A stretch of 64,000 bases of DNA from Aliirhizobium wenxiniae (GCF_014201355.1 NZ_JACHEG010000013.1:35840-99839); one strand, 5' to 3'. Positions 15,576-24,926 are shown, numbered from the stretch's first letter. The notes: generated by a model from the sequence alone, not told the origin. Made by a program: numbers and translations.

Positions 15576-17906
15576 ATGCGTCCCTCTGCCTCGGCCATCG
15601 CCAGACAAGCTCATCTCGATGAACCCCGCCCCGGTTCATTGACCATTGGCTACGTGCCGAGCGAGCAAACCCCGCCCACCGAAAACCCGCCGCGTTTTTC
15701 CTGGCTTCCCGATATCGACGACGGTGCCCGCTATGTGCTGCGCATCTCGGCAGACCCCGAATTTGCTGCGCCCAAGACGCGCACGTTCGAAGACCTCGCC
15801 TGGAATTTCTTCACCCCGGATGAAGTTCTACCGGAAGGCAACTATCATTGGTGTTATGCGCTCTGGGATCAGGCCGCCGCGCAGCCTTTGTCGAACTGGA
15901 GTGCGGTACGCAGTTTCGAGATCACCGCCGCGCTTCCTAAAACACCCGTGCCCGGCAGAACGGCCCGCCATGCCGCGGCCCATACGAGCCACCCGCGACT
16001 CTGGCTCAATCCCGAGCAACTGAAATCGTTTTCGCAAGCCGTGGCCGAGGACCCGAACCATTGCGGATGGTCCGAATTCTTCGAGAAATCCGTAAAGCCT
16101 TGGCTCGACCGCCCGATCATGCCGGAACCGCAACTCTATCCTAATAACGTCCGCGTCGCGACGCTCTGGCGACAGATGTATATCGATTGCCAGGAGGTCA
16201 TCTATGCCATTCGCCATCTGGCAATTGCCGGTCGCGTTCTGGGGCGGGAGGATTTGCTCGATGCCTCGCGCGACTGGCTGCTCTCCGTTGCCGCTTGGGA
16301 TCCGAATGGAGCAACCTCGCGCGCCTATAATGATGAGGCCGGTTTCCGCGTCGTTGTCGCCCTGGCATGGGGATACGACTGGCTCTATGATCACCTAAGC
16401 GAAGAAGAACGGGAGACCGTTCGAACAGTTCTCCTGCGCCGTACCCGTGAAGTCGCAGACCATGTGATTGCCCATGCGCGCATCCATGTGTTTCCTTATG
16501 ACAGCCACGCGGTGCGCTCACTGTCGGCCGTGCTGACACCGGCCTGCATTTCGCTTCTGGGCGAAAGCGACGATGCCGGCGAATGGCTCGATTACACGGT
16601 CGAATTTCTAGCCACCCTCTATTCCCCTTGGGCGGGAACGGATGGCGGCTGGGCGGAAGGTCCGCACTACTGGATGACCGGCATGGCCTATCTCATCGAG
16701 GCCGCCAACCTGATCCGTTCCTATATCGGCTATGACCTCTACCAGCGGCCTTTCTTCCAGAACACCGGGCGGTTCCCGCTTTATACCAAGGCGCCCGGCA
16801 CCCGCCGCGCCAATTTCGGTGACGATTCCACCATGGGTGACCTGCCCGGACTGAAGGTGGGCTACAATGTCCGCCAGTTCGCCGGCATCACCGGCAACGG
16901 ACATTACCAATGGTATTTTGACCGCATCAGGCAGGATGCGGCCGGAACCGAGATGGCCTTCTACAATTACGGCTGGTGGGATCTGAATTTCGACGATCTC
17001 GTCTATCGTCACGATTACCGGCAGGTGGAGGCCGCCTCGCCCGCGGATCTGCCTTCGCTTGCCGTCTTCGATGATATCGGCTGGGTGACGATCCAGAAAC
17101 AGATGGAGGCCCCGGACCGGCATCTGCAGTTCGTCTTCAAATCGAGCCCATATGGCTCGCTCAGCCACAGCCATGGCGATCAGAATGCTTTCGTTCTTTA
17201 TGCCCATGGCGAGGATCTGGCGATCCAGTCCGGTCACTACGTCGCCTTCAATTCGCAGATGCACATCAACTGGCGTCGGCAGACCCGGTCGAAAAATGCG
17301 GTCTTGATCGGCGGCAAGGGTCAGTATGCCGAAAAGGACAAGGCGCTGGCGCGACGCGCCGCCGGCAGAATCGTCTCCGTCGAGGAAAAGCCCGGACATA
17401 TACGCATGCTAGGCGATGCAACAGCCGCCTATCAGATGGCAAACCCACTGGTGCGCAAGGCGCAGCGCGAGATCCATTTCGTCAACGACAGCTATTTCGT
17501 CATTGTCGATGAGGTGGAATGCACCGAGCCGCAGGAATTGCAATGGCTCTGCCACATGACAGGCGCACCGCAGACCGGCCGCTCAAGCTTTCGCTATAAC
17601 GGCAAAAAGGCAGGCTTCTACGGCCAGTTCGTCTTTTCCTCTGCCGGCAATCCGCAGATCGCGGCCGTGGAGGGCTTTCCGGAGATCGAGCCCAAAGAAT
17701 ACGAGGGTCTGGAAATCCACCATCACGTCTGCGCCACGGTTCCTGCCGCCACCAGGCATCGCCTCGTCACCCTTCTCGTGCCCTACAGCCTGACAGAACC
17801 GAAGCGAATCTTCAGCTTCATTGATGACCAGGGTTTTTCGACGGACATCTATTTCAGCGATGTCGACGACGAGCGCTTCAAGCTTTCTCTTCCGAAACAA
17901 TTCTAA
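15576..17906 (+). CDS. Exo-type alginate lyase, polysaccharide lyase family 15 (Atu3025 type)
   Basis: A 776-residue protein with the same length and highly similar sequence, as far as I recall it, to the structurally characterised A. tumefaciens Atu3025 exolyase. The known catalytic residues fall at identical numbers: H311 (in YDSHAV), Y365 (in EGPHYW) and H531 (in SLSHSHGDQ). The fold is an N-terminal small beta domain, an alpha/alpha toroid and a C-terminal heparinase II/III-like beta-sandwich. There is no signal peptide, so it acts in the cytoplasm on imported oligomers, releasing unsaturated monosaccharide that rearranges to DEH. No endolytic alginate lyase is encoded in this window, so polymer must be cut elsewhere or taken up pre-cut. 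Confidence 0.95.
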   Translation: MRPSASAIARQAHLDEPRPGSLTIGYVPSEQTPPTENPPRFSWLPDIDDGARYVLRISADPEFAAPKTRTFEDLAWNFFTPDEVLPEGNYHWCYALWDQAAAQPLSNWSAVRSFEITAALPKTPVPGRTARHAAAHTSHPRLWLNPEQLKSFSQAVAEDPNHCGWSEFFEKSVKPWLDRPIMPEPQLYPNNVRVATLWRQMYIDCQEVIYAIRHLAIAGRVLGREDLLDASRDWLLSVAAWDPNGATSRAYNDEAGFRVVVALAWGYDWLYDHLSEEERETVRTVLLRRTREVADHVIAHARIHVFPYDSHAVRSLSAVLTPACISLLGESDDAGEWLDYTVEFLATLYSPWAGTDGGWAEGPHYWMTGMAYLIEAANLIRSYIGYDLYQRPFFQNTGRFPLYTKAPGTRRANFGDDSTMGDLPGLKVGYNVRQFAGITGNGHYQWYFDRIRQDAAGTEMAFYNYGWWDLNFDDLVYRHDYRQVEAASPADLPSLAVFDDIGWVTIQKQMEAPDRHLQFVFKSSPYGSLSHSHGDQNAFVLYAHGEDLAIQSGHYVAFNSQMHINWRRQTRSKNAVLIGGKGQYAEKDKALARRAAGRIVSVEEKPGHIRMLGDATAAYQMANPLVRKAQREIHFVNDSYFVIVDEVECTEPQELQWLCHMTGAPQTGRSSFRYNGKKAGFYGQFVFSSAGNPQIAAVEGFPEIEPKEYEGLEIHHHVCATVPAATRHRLVTLLVPYSLTEPKRIFSFIDDQGFSTDIYFSDVDDERFKLSLPKQF

Positions 17907-17924
17907 CCAATGCGAGGTTTTCAA

Positions 17925-18674
17925 ATGCAACGTTTTACCAACAAGACCATTGTCGTCGCCGGTGCAGGCCGTGATATCGGCCGGGCATGCGCGGTCCGTT
18001 TTGCGCAGGAAGGCGCCAATGTCGTGCTCACCTATAATGGTGCGGCAGAAGGCGCTGCTGCAGCTGTGGCGGACATCGAAAAACTCGGCCGCTCCGCTGT
18101 TGCGATCAAGGCGGACCTGACAAATGAAGCCGAAGTCGAAGCCGCGATTTCCGCGGCAACCGACAAGTTCGGCGCTATCCATGGCCTCGTCCACGTGGCT
18201 GGCGGCATGATTGCACGCAAGACGATCGCGGAGATGGATGAGGCCTTCTGGCATCAAGTTCTTAACGTCAACTTGACCTCGCTTTTCCTGACAACCAAGG
18301 CTGCGCTGCCAAAAATGGCGAAAGGCGGGGCGATCGTTACCTTCTCATCACAGGCAGGCCGTGATGGCGGCGGTCCGGGCGCCATCGCCTATGCGACATC
18401 GAAGGGAGCAGTGATGACCTTCACCCGCGGCCTTTCCAAGGAAGTCGGCCCCGACATTCGCGTCAACGCCGTTTGCCCCGGCATGATCTCGACAACTTTT
18501 CACGACACCTTCACCAAACCAGAAGTGCGGGAGCGGGTAGCCGGCGCCACATCTCTGAAGCGCGAAGGCGTGAGCGAGGATGTTGCCAGCCTGGTTGCTT
18601 TCCTCGCATCGGACGACGCCGCTTACATCACCGGAGCTTGCTACGACATCAACGGCGGCGTCCTGTATTCCTGA
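17925..18674 (+). CDS. Short-chain dehydrogenase, probable DEH reductase
   Basis: A 249-residue SDR with a GAGRDIGR cofactor motif (residues 13-20), S141/S142, Y156 and K160 as the catalytic set, and C-terminal YDINGGVLYS. The ATG at 17925 follows GCGAGG; a start 15 bp earlier is possible. It lies directly after the PL15 lyase, the position occupied in A. tumefaciens by an SDR implicated in reducing the alginate product DEH to 2-keto-3-deoxy-gluconate. The expected step here is therefore DEH plus NAD(P)H to KDG in the cytoplasm. No KDG kinase or KDPG aldolase is present, so those steps must be encoded elsewhere. Confidence 0.87.
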   Translation: MQRFTNKTIVVAGAGRDIGRACAVRFAQEGANVVLTYNGAAEGAAAAVADIEKLGRSAVAIKADLTNEAEVEAAISAATDKFGAIHGLVHVAGGMIARKTIAEMDEAFWHQVLNVNLTSLFLTTKAALPKMAKGGAIVTFSSQAGRDGGGPGAIAYATSKGAVMTFTRGLSKEVGPDIRVNAVCPGMISTTFHDTFTKPEVRERVAGATSLKREGVSEDVASLVAFLASDDAAYITGACYDINGGVLYS

Positions 18675-18689
18675 TATTCCGGTAGGCTC

Positions 18690-19859
18690 ATGTCCGTATC
18701 TCACCCCAGGGCGAGCCGGATTGCCGTTCTCGGCACTTCGCTCGTCCAGCAGAACCATTTCGGCAACGAAACTTCGCTGGCGACTTCGGCTCGTGGCTGG
18801 ATGAGCTGGGCCGAGGTCCTGTCACATGGCAGGCTCTCCTGCCCTGTGCATCACGATCCATCCGTCCCGCCTGGCTGGGAGCCCAGCAACCGGCCGGGCG
18901 TCAGCCGCTTTTTCTCAGGCCTCAATTTCGGAGTGTCCGGTCAGAAGGCGATAGAGATAGAAAGGCGGCTGCCGCGATTGTTGCAATCGGATTTCGACCT
19001 GATCGTCGTTGATGCCGGCACGAACGACATGATGGTGGAGACACGCCAGACGATTGCGAACACGCGAGCGCGGATCGCCTCGACTTTGCTCGCCGCTGGC
19101 AAAACAGTCATCCTGCTGCCGATCCTTGCCCGCGGCATCGAAAAATGGCCCGCCGGTGGCGCGGAGCGGGCAAAGGCGCATTGGATCAACCGTCAAAGCA
19201 TCGAATTCGCCGCCAGCCACGCCAACTGCCATGTCTTCGACTGGAATTCCGCATGGGTTGATCCGGAGAGCGAATTCGGCGAGCCCTATGCCGGTTACTC
19301 CAACGACGGAACGCATTTTTCCGTGCTGGGCGGCTTTGCTGTCGGAAAGGCACTTGCGGACTATCTCGAAACGATCGTGCCCCGCGTGCCCACCCGCATA
19401 TTACCAAGAGACGATCGCTTCGACCCCGTGAACAACCCGCTGGGCAATCTGGCATCGGATCTTGGCGCTGAAACGACGACTGAAAAGGAACAGCAAAGCC
19501 ACAGTCTGGGCGGTAAGCTTGTTCATCCCGGCACCGGCGTCTGGCTGGAGGCGATCTGCGATATAGACGTCCCCGCACATGACGACGTTCTCGGCATTTC
19601 GTTGCGATTGAAGGATGTTGCCGCCGAGGGGCAGGAAGCAATCGCGTTGGCGCCGTTCCGCGCAGAAGATGGCGCCGTTTTCGCCTTCCCTCACACTCAA
19701 TGGAAGGGTGCATTGCGACCCCCTCCCCTAAAACTCCGCCCCGGTGGCACGCAACCTGAGCTTTATCTCGACGTCATTCTTCGGCCCGGTTCGAAGCCGC
19801 TCGGGATAGACGTGTCGCGCATCGACATCCGCCCCGTCTCAAATCCGGTGCGCGCATGA
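18690..19859 (+). CDS. SGNH/GDSL-like hydrolase of the alginate operon
   Basis: A 389-residue protein. The N-terminal 210 residues carry SGNH blocks in order: block I VLGTSL (GTS in place of GDS), the glycine block NFGVSG, GTND of block III, and DGTHF holding the catalytic D and H of block V. A C-terminal beta-rich region of about 150 residues follows, possibly a carbohydrate-binding or accessory domain. No signal peptide is visible, so it is cytoplasmic. The neighbouring genes suggest it removes acetyl or another ester from imported uronate oligomers; bacterial alginates are O-acetylated. That role is inference. It overlaps the next gene by 4 bp. Confidence 0.75.
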   Translation: MSVSHPRASRIAVLGTSLVQQNHFGNETSLATSARGWMSWAEVLSHGRLSCPVHHDPSVPPGWEPSNRPGVSRFFSGLNFGVSGQKAIEIERRLPRLLQSDFDLIVVDAGTNDMMVETRQTIANTRARIASTLLAAGKTVILLPILARGIEKWPAGGAERAKAHWINRQSIEFAASHANCHVFDWNSAWVDPESEFGEPYAGYSNDGTHFSVLGGFAVGKALADYLETIVPRVPTRILPRDDRFDPVNNPLGNLASDLGAETTTEKEQQSHSLGGKLVHPGTGVWLEAICDIDVPAHDDVLGISLRLKDVAAEGQEAIALAPFRAEDGAVFAFPHTQWKGALRPPPLKLRPGGTQPELYLDVILRPGSKPLGIDVSRIDIRPVSNPVRA

Positions 19860-20884
19860 ACACCTGCAAGCTCAAATTGCTGATCGCGATGCGCAGCGAA
19901 CTGCCCCAAGGTTTCTTCGGCCCGCGCGAATGGGCGCGATTAAACGCGGCAACAGATATCATCCCAGGTTTCCCCTACACTGATTTCGATACCGTTGAGG
20001 GCGCAAAATCTCTGGCCGAGGCCGATATCCTGCTGGCGGCCTGGGGCACCCCATCCCTGACAACGGAACGCCTTGCACGCGCGAAAAAACTCAAGATGGT
20101 CGCCTATGCGGCATCCTCGGTTCGAACCGTTACCCCCGCGGAATTCTGGGATGCTTCCGATATTCTCGTCACCACGGCGGCATCTGCCATGGCGGTACCG
20201 GTGGCCCAGTTCACCTATGCGGCAATCATCATGTGCGGCAAGAATGTCTTCCGGCTGCGCGACGAGCATCGGGTAGAGCGCGGCACCGGCGGCTTTGGCA
20301 GCCGCCGCGGCATGAATCAGCCCCATCTTGGCAATCATGCCCGCCGGATCGGCATTGTCGGTGCCTCCCGCATCGGGCGTCTGGTTATCGGCATGCTCAC
20401 GCGCGGCACATGCGAGATCGCCGTTTACGATCCCTTCCTTTCATCCGACGAAGCGACAGCCCTCGGCGCAAATAAAATGGAGCTGCACGAACTTCTTGCA
20501 TGGTCCGATGTGGTTTCGCTGCACGCGCCTATCCTGCAAGAGACCCAGCATATGATCGGCGCCGCCGAACTGGCGCTGATGGCGGATCAGGCAATCCTCA
20601 TCAACACGGCGCGCGGTTGGCTTGTCGACCACGACGCCTTGCTGGCGGAAGCACAATCCGGCCGGCTGCGTATTCTCATCGATACACCGGACCCGGAGCC
20701 CCTGCCGACGGATAGTCCGTTCTACGATCTACCGAACGTTGTGCTTACGCCGCATATCGCTGGTGCGCTGGGCAACGAACTGCGAGCGCTTTCCGATTTG
20801 GCCATTACCGAAATTGAACGGTTTGTCGCTGGTCTTGCTCCGCTTCACCCTGTCATAAAACAGGACTTGGAGCGCGTGGCATGA
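19856..20884 (+). CDS. D-2-hydroxyacid dehydrogenase family protein
   Basis: A 342-residue NAD-binding 2-hydroxyacid dehydrogenase. It has the cofactor motif IGIVGASRIGRLV near residue 165, an NTARGWLVD segment with the catalytic arginine, an acidic DPEPLP segment, and TPHIAGA with the catalytic histidine. It overlaps both neighbours by 4 bp (ATGA), so it is translated with them. In an alginate operon it might interconvert a 2-keto and 2-hydroxy sugar acid, but the substrate is not recognisable and no characterised homologue in this context is known to me. Confidence 0.82.
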   Translation: MNTCKLKLLIAMRSELPQGFFGPREWARLNAATDIIPGFPYTDFDTVEGAKSLAEADILLAAWGTPSLTTERLARAKKLKMVAYAASSVRTVTPAEFWDASDILVTTAASAMAVPVAQFTYAAIIMCGKNVFRLRDEHRVERGTGGFGSRRGMNQPHLGNHARRIGIVGASRIGRLVIGMLTRGTCEIAVYDPFLSSDEATALGANKMELHELLAWSDVVSLHAPILQETQHMIGAAELALMADQAILINTARGWLVDHDALLAEAQSGRLRILIDTPDPEPLPTDSPFYDLPNVVLTPHIAGALGNELRALSDLAITEIERFVAGLAPLHPVIKQDLERVA

Positions 20885-21690
20885 GCGTATTCGAATACTG
20901 TTTCTCGACACTCGGCTGCTCGGAAATGAGCCTGCATGACATCATCGATCTGGCGGAGCGACACGATATCACGGCGGTCGAACTGCGGGCGCTATCCGGC
21001 ACTGTCGACCTGATTTCGGCGCTGACCACCCAATTCGAAGATCCGGCTGGGCTTGCAGCCTTTCTGGCCGGGCGCAATATCGAGATTGTGGCCCTCAATA
21101 CATCTATCAAACTGTTCGAAAGCCCCGACCTTTCAGCCATCGAGCAGTTCATACCCTGGGCAGAGGCGGCAGATGTCGCTCATCTGCGTATCTTCGACGG
21201 CGGCAAGCAGTTGTGCGCCGATCAGATAAAGCGCGCCGCCGATCTTCTTGGCGACTGGCAGGCCAGACGACGGTCATCCGGGCTCAATGTCGACTTGATG
21301 ATCGAGACCCACGATGCACTGGCCCATGTCGAGCAGCTTGTCGCTTTCGTCGAACTTGTGCCGACTGCGAAGATATTGTGGGACACCCATCACACATGGG
21401 CTCGTGGAACTGATCTTGATTCCGTCTGGGAGGGTATCGCACAAAACATAGTGCATCTGCACGTCAAGGACAGCAAGGTCGATCGTGATGGCCGCCGACA
21501 TTATGTGTTGCCCGGCCATGGTGATTTTCCCATGGCCGATCTGATCTCGCTGCTTCAACGAAATGAACGACACATCCCCCTCAGTCTCGAATGGGAGCGC
21601 CATTGGCATCCCGAACTGCCATCTCTTGAAGACGCGCTGACGACCGCGCGCAACTGGTGGCAACAAGGAGTTTTTGATGCGTATCGCTGA
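20881..21690 (+). CDS. Sugar phosphate isomerase/epimerase-like TIM-barrel protein
   Basis: A 269-residue xylose-isomerase-like TIM barrel (AP endonuclease 2 superfamily). Metal-site segments characteristic of the fold are ETHDAL near residue 141, WDTHHTW near 167, HLHVKDSK near 194 and the final SLEWERHWHPELP. Such enzymes isomerise or epimerise keto sugars or sugar acids with a divalent metal. It overlaps the preceding dehydrogenase by 4 bp and the next gene by 14 bp, so it belongs firmly to the operon. The reaction is unknown. Confidence 0.8.
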   Translation: MSVFEYCFSTLGCSEMSLHDIIDLAERHDITAVELRALSGTVDLISALTTQFEDPAGLAAFLAGRNIEIVALNTSIKLFESPDLSAIEQFIPWAEAADVAHLRIFDGGKQLCADQIKRAADLLGDWQARRRSSGLNVDLMIETHDALAHVEQLVAFVELVPTAKILWDTHHTWARGTDLDSVWEGIAQNIVHLHVKDSKVDRDGRRHYVLPGHGDFPMADLISLLQRNERHIPLSLEWERHWHPELPSLEDALTTARNWWQQGVFDAYR

Positions 21691-22924
21691 AATCCATCTC
21701 ACGCCCGTAGCAATCCCGGACAAACCGCTCCTCAACTGCAAAGGCGTGCACCAGCCCTACGCCTTGCGGACGGTGATCGAGGTCATCTGCGACGACGGAA
21801 CGGTCGGTCTGGGCGAAAGCTATGGAAGCATCAAGGCACTGGACGGTTTGCGCCGCGCGGCTCCGGCGCTGATCGGGCTCGATCCTTTTCATCTCCACGA
21901 GTTGAAATCTCGTGTCGTTGCCGCATTACCCGGTGGCGGCGGCATCAATGCCAAATCGGCGGTAGCCGATCACAAGCTGACGGATGTGGTTACTTCGGCC
22001 TTCGAGGTTCCCTGCCTAGACATTCAGGGCAAGCTGCTCGGGCGACCGGTCGCAGACCTGCTTGGCGGTGCGGTTCGATCCAGTGTCCCGTTCAGCGCCT
22101 ATCTGTTCTTCAAGTTCGCCGCCCATATCGGTGCCACCCCCGACGAGTGGGGAGAGGTGCTGACACCGGGTGCCATGGTCGGCGAAGCGCGAAAGATGGT
22201 TGAAACCTATGGCTTCCGATCGCTGAAACTAAAAGGTGGGGTTCTGCATCCCGATCTAGAAATCGAAACGATGTTGAAGCTTCGCGAAGCCTTTCCAGAT
22301 CATCCGTTGCGCATCGACCCCAACGGCGGCTGGACTGTCGAGACAGCGATACAGATCGCTCACAAACTCGAAAACGTTCTGGAATATCTTGAGGATCCGG
22401 TCATCGGCATGGATCAGATGGCAAAGGTTGCGGCCGCCACACCGATCCCCCTCGCCACCAACATGATCGTGCTGGAGTTCGACCAGATCGCCGAAGCCTT
22501 CCGCAAGAACGCGGTAAAGATCGTTCTCTCCGATCATCACTATTGGGGCGGGCTACGCGCCTCTACCCATCTCGGAAAGATATGCGAAACACTGGGGCTC
22601 GGCGTCTCGATGCATTCAAACTCCCATCTCGGGATCACCCTTGCGGCCATGATCCATGTCGCGGCCGCCACGCCCAACCTGAGTTTTGACTGCGACACCC
22701 ACTATCCGTGGACAGCCGTCGATGTGATCGAAGGTGCACCCTTTACTTTCCGGGCCGGCAAGCTGGATCTCCCCATAGGCCCGGGTCTTGGCGTATCGCT
22801 TGACCGCCAGAAACTCGCGGTGCTCTCTGCTCTGTATGAAGAGACTGCAATGAAGGAGCGCGACGACACTGCCTACATGAAGCTATTTGACCCAGCTTAT
22901 GAAAGGCGTGTACCTCGCTGGTAG
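21677..22924 (+). CDS. Enolase-superfamily acid-sugar dehydratase, glucarate dehydratase-like
   Basis: A 415-residue enolase-superfamily protein. Catalytic features match the glucarate dehydratase subgroup: K184 and K186 (LKLK), metal ligands D214, E239 and N262, and H313/N315 in MHSNSH with D286 as dyad partner. The start is the ATG at 21677 behind AAGGAG, inside the end of the preceding gene. GlucD enzymes dehydrate glucarate or idarate to 5-keto-4-deoxyglucarate. Its presence suggests the operon also handles an aldarate or related acid sugar derived from the uronic acid; many members of this subgroup have undetermined substrates. It is the last gene of the operon. Confidence 0.86.
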   Translation: MRIAEIHLTPVAIPDKPLLNCKGVHQPYALRTVIEVICDDGTVGLGESYGSIKALDGLRRAAPALIGLDPFHLHELKSRVVAALPGGGGINAKSAVADHKLTDVVTSAFEVPCLDIQGKLLGRPVADLLGGAVRSSVPFSAYLFFKFAAHIGATPDEWGEVLTPGAMVGEARKMVETYGFRSLKLKGGVLHPDLEIETMLKLREAFPDHPLRIDPNGGWTVETAIQIAHKLENVLEYLEDPVIGMDQMAKVAAATPIPLATNMIVLEFDQIAEAFRKNAVKIVLSDHHYWGGLRASTHLGKICETLGLGVSMHSNSHLGITLAAMIHVAAATPNLSFDCDTHYPWTAVDVIEGAPFTFRAGKLDLPIGPGLGVSLDRQKLAVLSALYEETAMKERDDTAYMKLFDPAYERRVPRW

Positions 22925-23259
22925 AAGACCCGTCGCTCGTGTTCCAGTTAGGAAAAAACTAGACGGTTGACTCGGATATCGTCGGCTTAAGCTCTTGAGC
23001 TAACTCGAACCTTCGATCACTACGTGCCGCTTTCGCTAAGCGACTGTTATTTTTCGCTTTCTTAACTCTATACCGCGCCCCCGGGTGATAGTGCGAGAAA
23101 CAGATGGCTAAACACCCAAGCTTGGCGACATGAAAACATGAGGAATACCCCCTAGTTTATCTGCCGCGCCTAAGCTATGTATCGCTGTCCTATGAATTGC
23201 TTGAGTTCTGCCGTGCCCGGTTGCATCCATCTGTACCCAGTTTAGATTGTCCGCCTGTA
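22925..23259 (+). other. Intergenic region between alginate operon and fecI
   Basis: There are 335 bp without a convincing gene. The region holds the boundary repeat at 22986-23011 and a weak hairpin at 23028-23042 (CGCTT and AAGCG arms) followed by a T-rich stretch, which may terminate the alginate operon. The promoter of fecI must lie in the second half. I could not pick out a clear iron-response box or a -10/-35 pair. Confidence 0.5.
22986..23011 (+). repeat. 26-bp boundary repeat, copy A
   Basis: A well-conserved copy: CTTAAGCTCTTGA followed after seven bases by CGAACC. It lies 61 bp after the last gene of the alginate operon, at the junction with the siderophore locus. In this copy the first half also forms a short stem (AGCTC/GAGCT), which the other copies lack. 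Function unknown. Confidence 0.65.
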
Positions 23260-23757
23260 ATGGTTTGGGATATTCATTACCTGTTTGGCCGCCACTCGAA
23301 GGAGCTTCGAACCTTTCTGCGTAACCGCGGGCTGACGGAGGACACCGCGGCAGATCTGACGCAGGACAGTTTCCTGCGGCTAATCACGGCCAAACCAACC
23401 GCGCTGGAACACAATCCGCGGGCCTATCTATTCCGAATTTCCCGCAATCTCCTGATCGATCACCGCAGGCGTGAAAGCAAGGCGCCTTTCAGCCATGTCT
23501 CGGAGGCCAAGGCCAACGCGGTTGCCGACCCCAAGCCGTCTGCCGAAACTGTCGTCTACGACAAACAGCGTCTGGCGCTCTCGGATGCAGCACTCGCGGA
23601 ACTACCCGCACGGACCCGCAAGGCGTTTGAACTCTACCGGCTCGAGGAAATGACCATCGCCGAGGTTGCAGAGACGATCGGGCTTTCGACAACCCGAACC
23701 TGGTCACTCATCCGCGAAGCCTATCGCCACATCCGCGCACGGCTGAAGGATGTCTGA
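23260..23757 (+). CDS. fecI: ECF sigma factor, FecI family
   Basis: A 165-residue ECF sigma factor with region 2 (LTEDTAADLTQDSFLRL, then NPRAYLFRISRNLLIDHRRR) and region 4 (LPARTRKAFELYRLEEMTIAEVAETIGLS). These signatures are those of the FecI iron-starvation group. I use the ATG at 23260, which gives the family's usual N-terminus; a TTG at 23197 would add 21 unlikely residues. It lies 95 bp before fecR. The expected circuit is that receptor occupancy is relayed by FecR to release this sigma factor, which transcribes the receptor operon. Its own transcription is probably iron-controlled, but I see no clear box. Confidence 0.9.
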   Translation: MVWDIHYLFGRHSKELRTFLRNRGLTEDTAADLTQDSFLRLITAKPTALEHNPRAYLFRISRNLLIDHRRRESKAPFSHVSEAKANAVADPKPSAETVVYDKQRLALSDAALAELPARTRKAFELYRLEEMTIAEVAETIGLSTTRTWSLIREAYRHIRARLKDV

Positions 23758-23852
23758 CATTCTGCGTCAGACTGAAGAAAAAGCCGTCTTTTCATTCGTT
23801 ATCCCCTATACGAGACCGGGCATGCGCAGAAATCGCGCGAGGAGAAGCGTCG

Positions 23853-24815
23853 TTGAGTGATGGTGCAACCGACGAGGATCGGCTGTTCGAAGAGGCGGTC
23901 GATATCCTGATCCGCATAAAGAGCGATCCGGATAATCCTGTCGCGCTGGAGATCGCGACCCGCTGGCTGGCGCGCAGTCCCCAGCATCGCGAGATATGGG
24001 AAGAGGCACTCGAAATCCACGGCATGACCGGCAAGATCCTCACCGACAAACGTCGGGCGGAACGCAAGGCAGCTTTTTCCATGTCCCGCCGCAGCCTGGT
24101 TGTTGGCGGCATGCTGGGAGGCGGCGCCCTGCTGGCGGCCGGATATTCCGCTCCCGGCCTCATTCTTCAGGCGCGGGCCGACGTCCTTACCTCGACCGCC
24201 GAAATAAAGCGCGTCGAACTGTCCGACGGCAGCGTTGCAACACTCGGACCCGACAGCGCGATCGCCGTGAAGATCGGATCGGCGCGCCGGGATATCGAAC
24301 TCATCCAGGGCATGGCATTTTTCGAGGTCGCCAGGGACAGTTCTCGTCCGTTTGCGGTTCGCATGGGCTCCATGGTCACGACCGCGCTCGGTACGGCTTT
24401 CGACGTGAGCGATGACGGAGGCTTTCTCAATCTGTCAGTCAGCCACGGAACCGTGCAGGCCGATCTTCCTCCCGCATTCGCGAGACCGGCAATGACGCTG
24501 CAAGCCGGCGACTGGTTGAGCCTTTCGACGGCTGACGAGGCGGTTTCCACCGGTACCCGCGATATCGGGCATATCGCCACCTGGCGCAATGGCATGATCG
24601 TGGTCGAAAAGGAACGCGTCGCGGCGGTGGTTGCCCGTGTCGCCCGCTGGAAACGTGGTCGTGTGATGATTGCTGATCCGGGCCTCGGAAATCGGCCTGT
24701 CAGCGGCGTCTATGACCTGAGCGATCCGAGCCTCGCCCTTGAAGCCGTGGTCCAGCCCTATGGCGGCAAGGTAAGGGAACTGACCCCTTATCTGACGGTA
24801 ATTTCCGCCTTCTGA
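23853..24815 (+). CDS. fecR: FecR-family anti-sigma/transducer protein
   Basis: A 320-residue FecR protein. The cytoplasmic N-terminal domain has the DUF4880-like segment ALEIATRWLARSPQHREIWEEALE. A single membrane segment follows (SLVVGGMLGGGALLAAGYSAPGLIL, about residues 80-105), preceded by RRS which resembles a twin-arginine context. The periplasmic FecR domain contains RVELSDGSVATLGPDSAIAV and FEVARDSSRPFAV. The start appears to be a TTG at 23853 behind GAGGAG; no in-frame ATG fits. It would bind the receptor's signalling domain in the periplasm and FecI in the cytoplasm. Confidence 0.9.
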   Translation: MSDGATDEDRLFEEAVDILIRIKSDPDNPVALEIATRWLARSPQHREIWEEALEIHGMTGKILTDKRRAERKAAFSMSRRSLVVGGMLGGGALLAAGYSAPGLILQARADVLTSTAEIKRVELSDGSVATLGPDSAIAVKIGSARRDIELIQGMAFFEVARDSSRPFAVRMGSMVTTALGTAFDVSDDGGFLNLSVSHGTVQADLPPAFARPAMTLQAGDWLSLSTADEAVSTGTRDIGHIATWRNGMIVVEKERVAAVVARVARWKRGRVMIADPGLGNRPVSGVYDLSDPSLALEAVVQPYGGKVRELTPYLTVISAF

Positions 24816-24851
24816 AAAAACTTGAGAAAAAAGAGAAAATTTCCCGAACTC

Positions 24852-24871
24852 CTCCGTTTTCTTATTCGGAG
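24852..24871 (+). promoter_or_regulatory. Hairpin in the fecR-receptor gap
   Basis: CTCCG (24852-24856) and CGGAG (24867-24871) flank a 10-nt T-rich loop in the 111-bp gap before the receptor gene. It may be a weak fecIR terminator or part of the FecI-dependent receptor promoter. The evidence is only the symmetry and the position. Confidence 0.3.
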
Positions 24872-24926
24872 CATTCGGTGAACGCAGGTCATCACGCTCC
24901 GAACCGCGTATTGTGAAGGGGCAATT

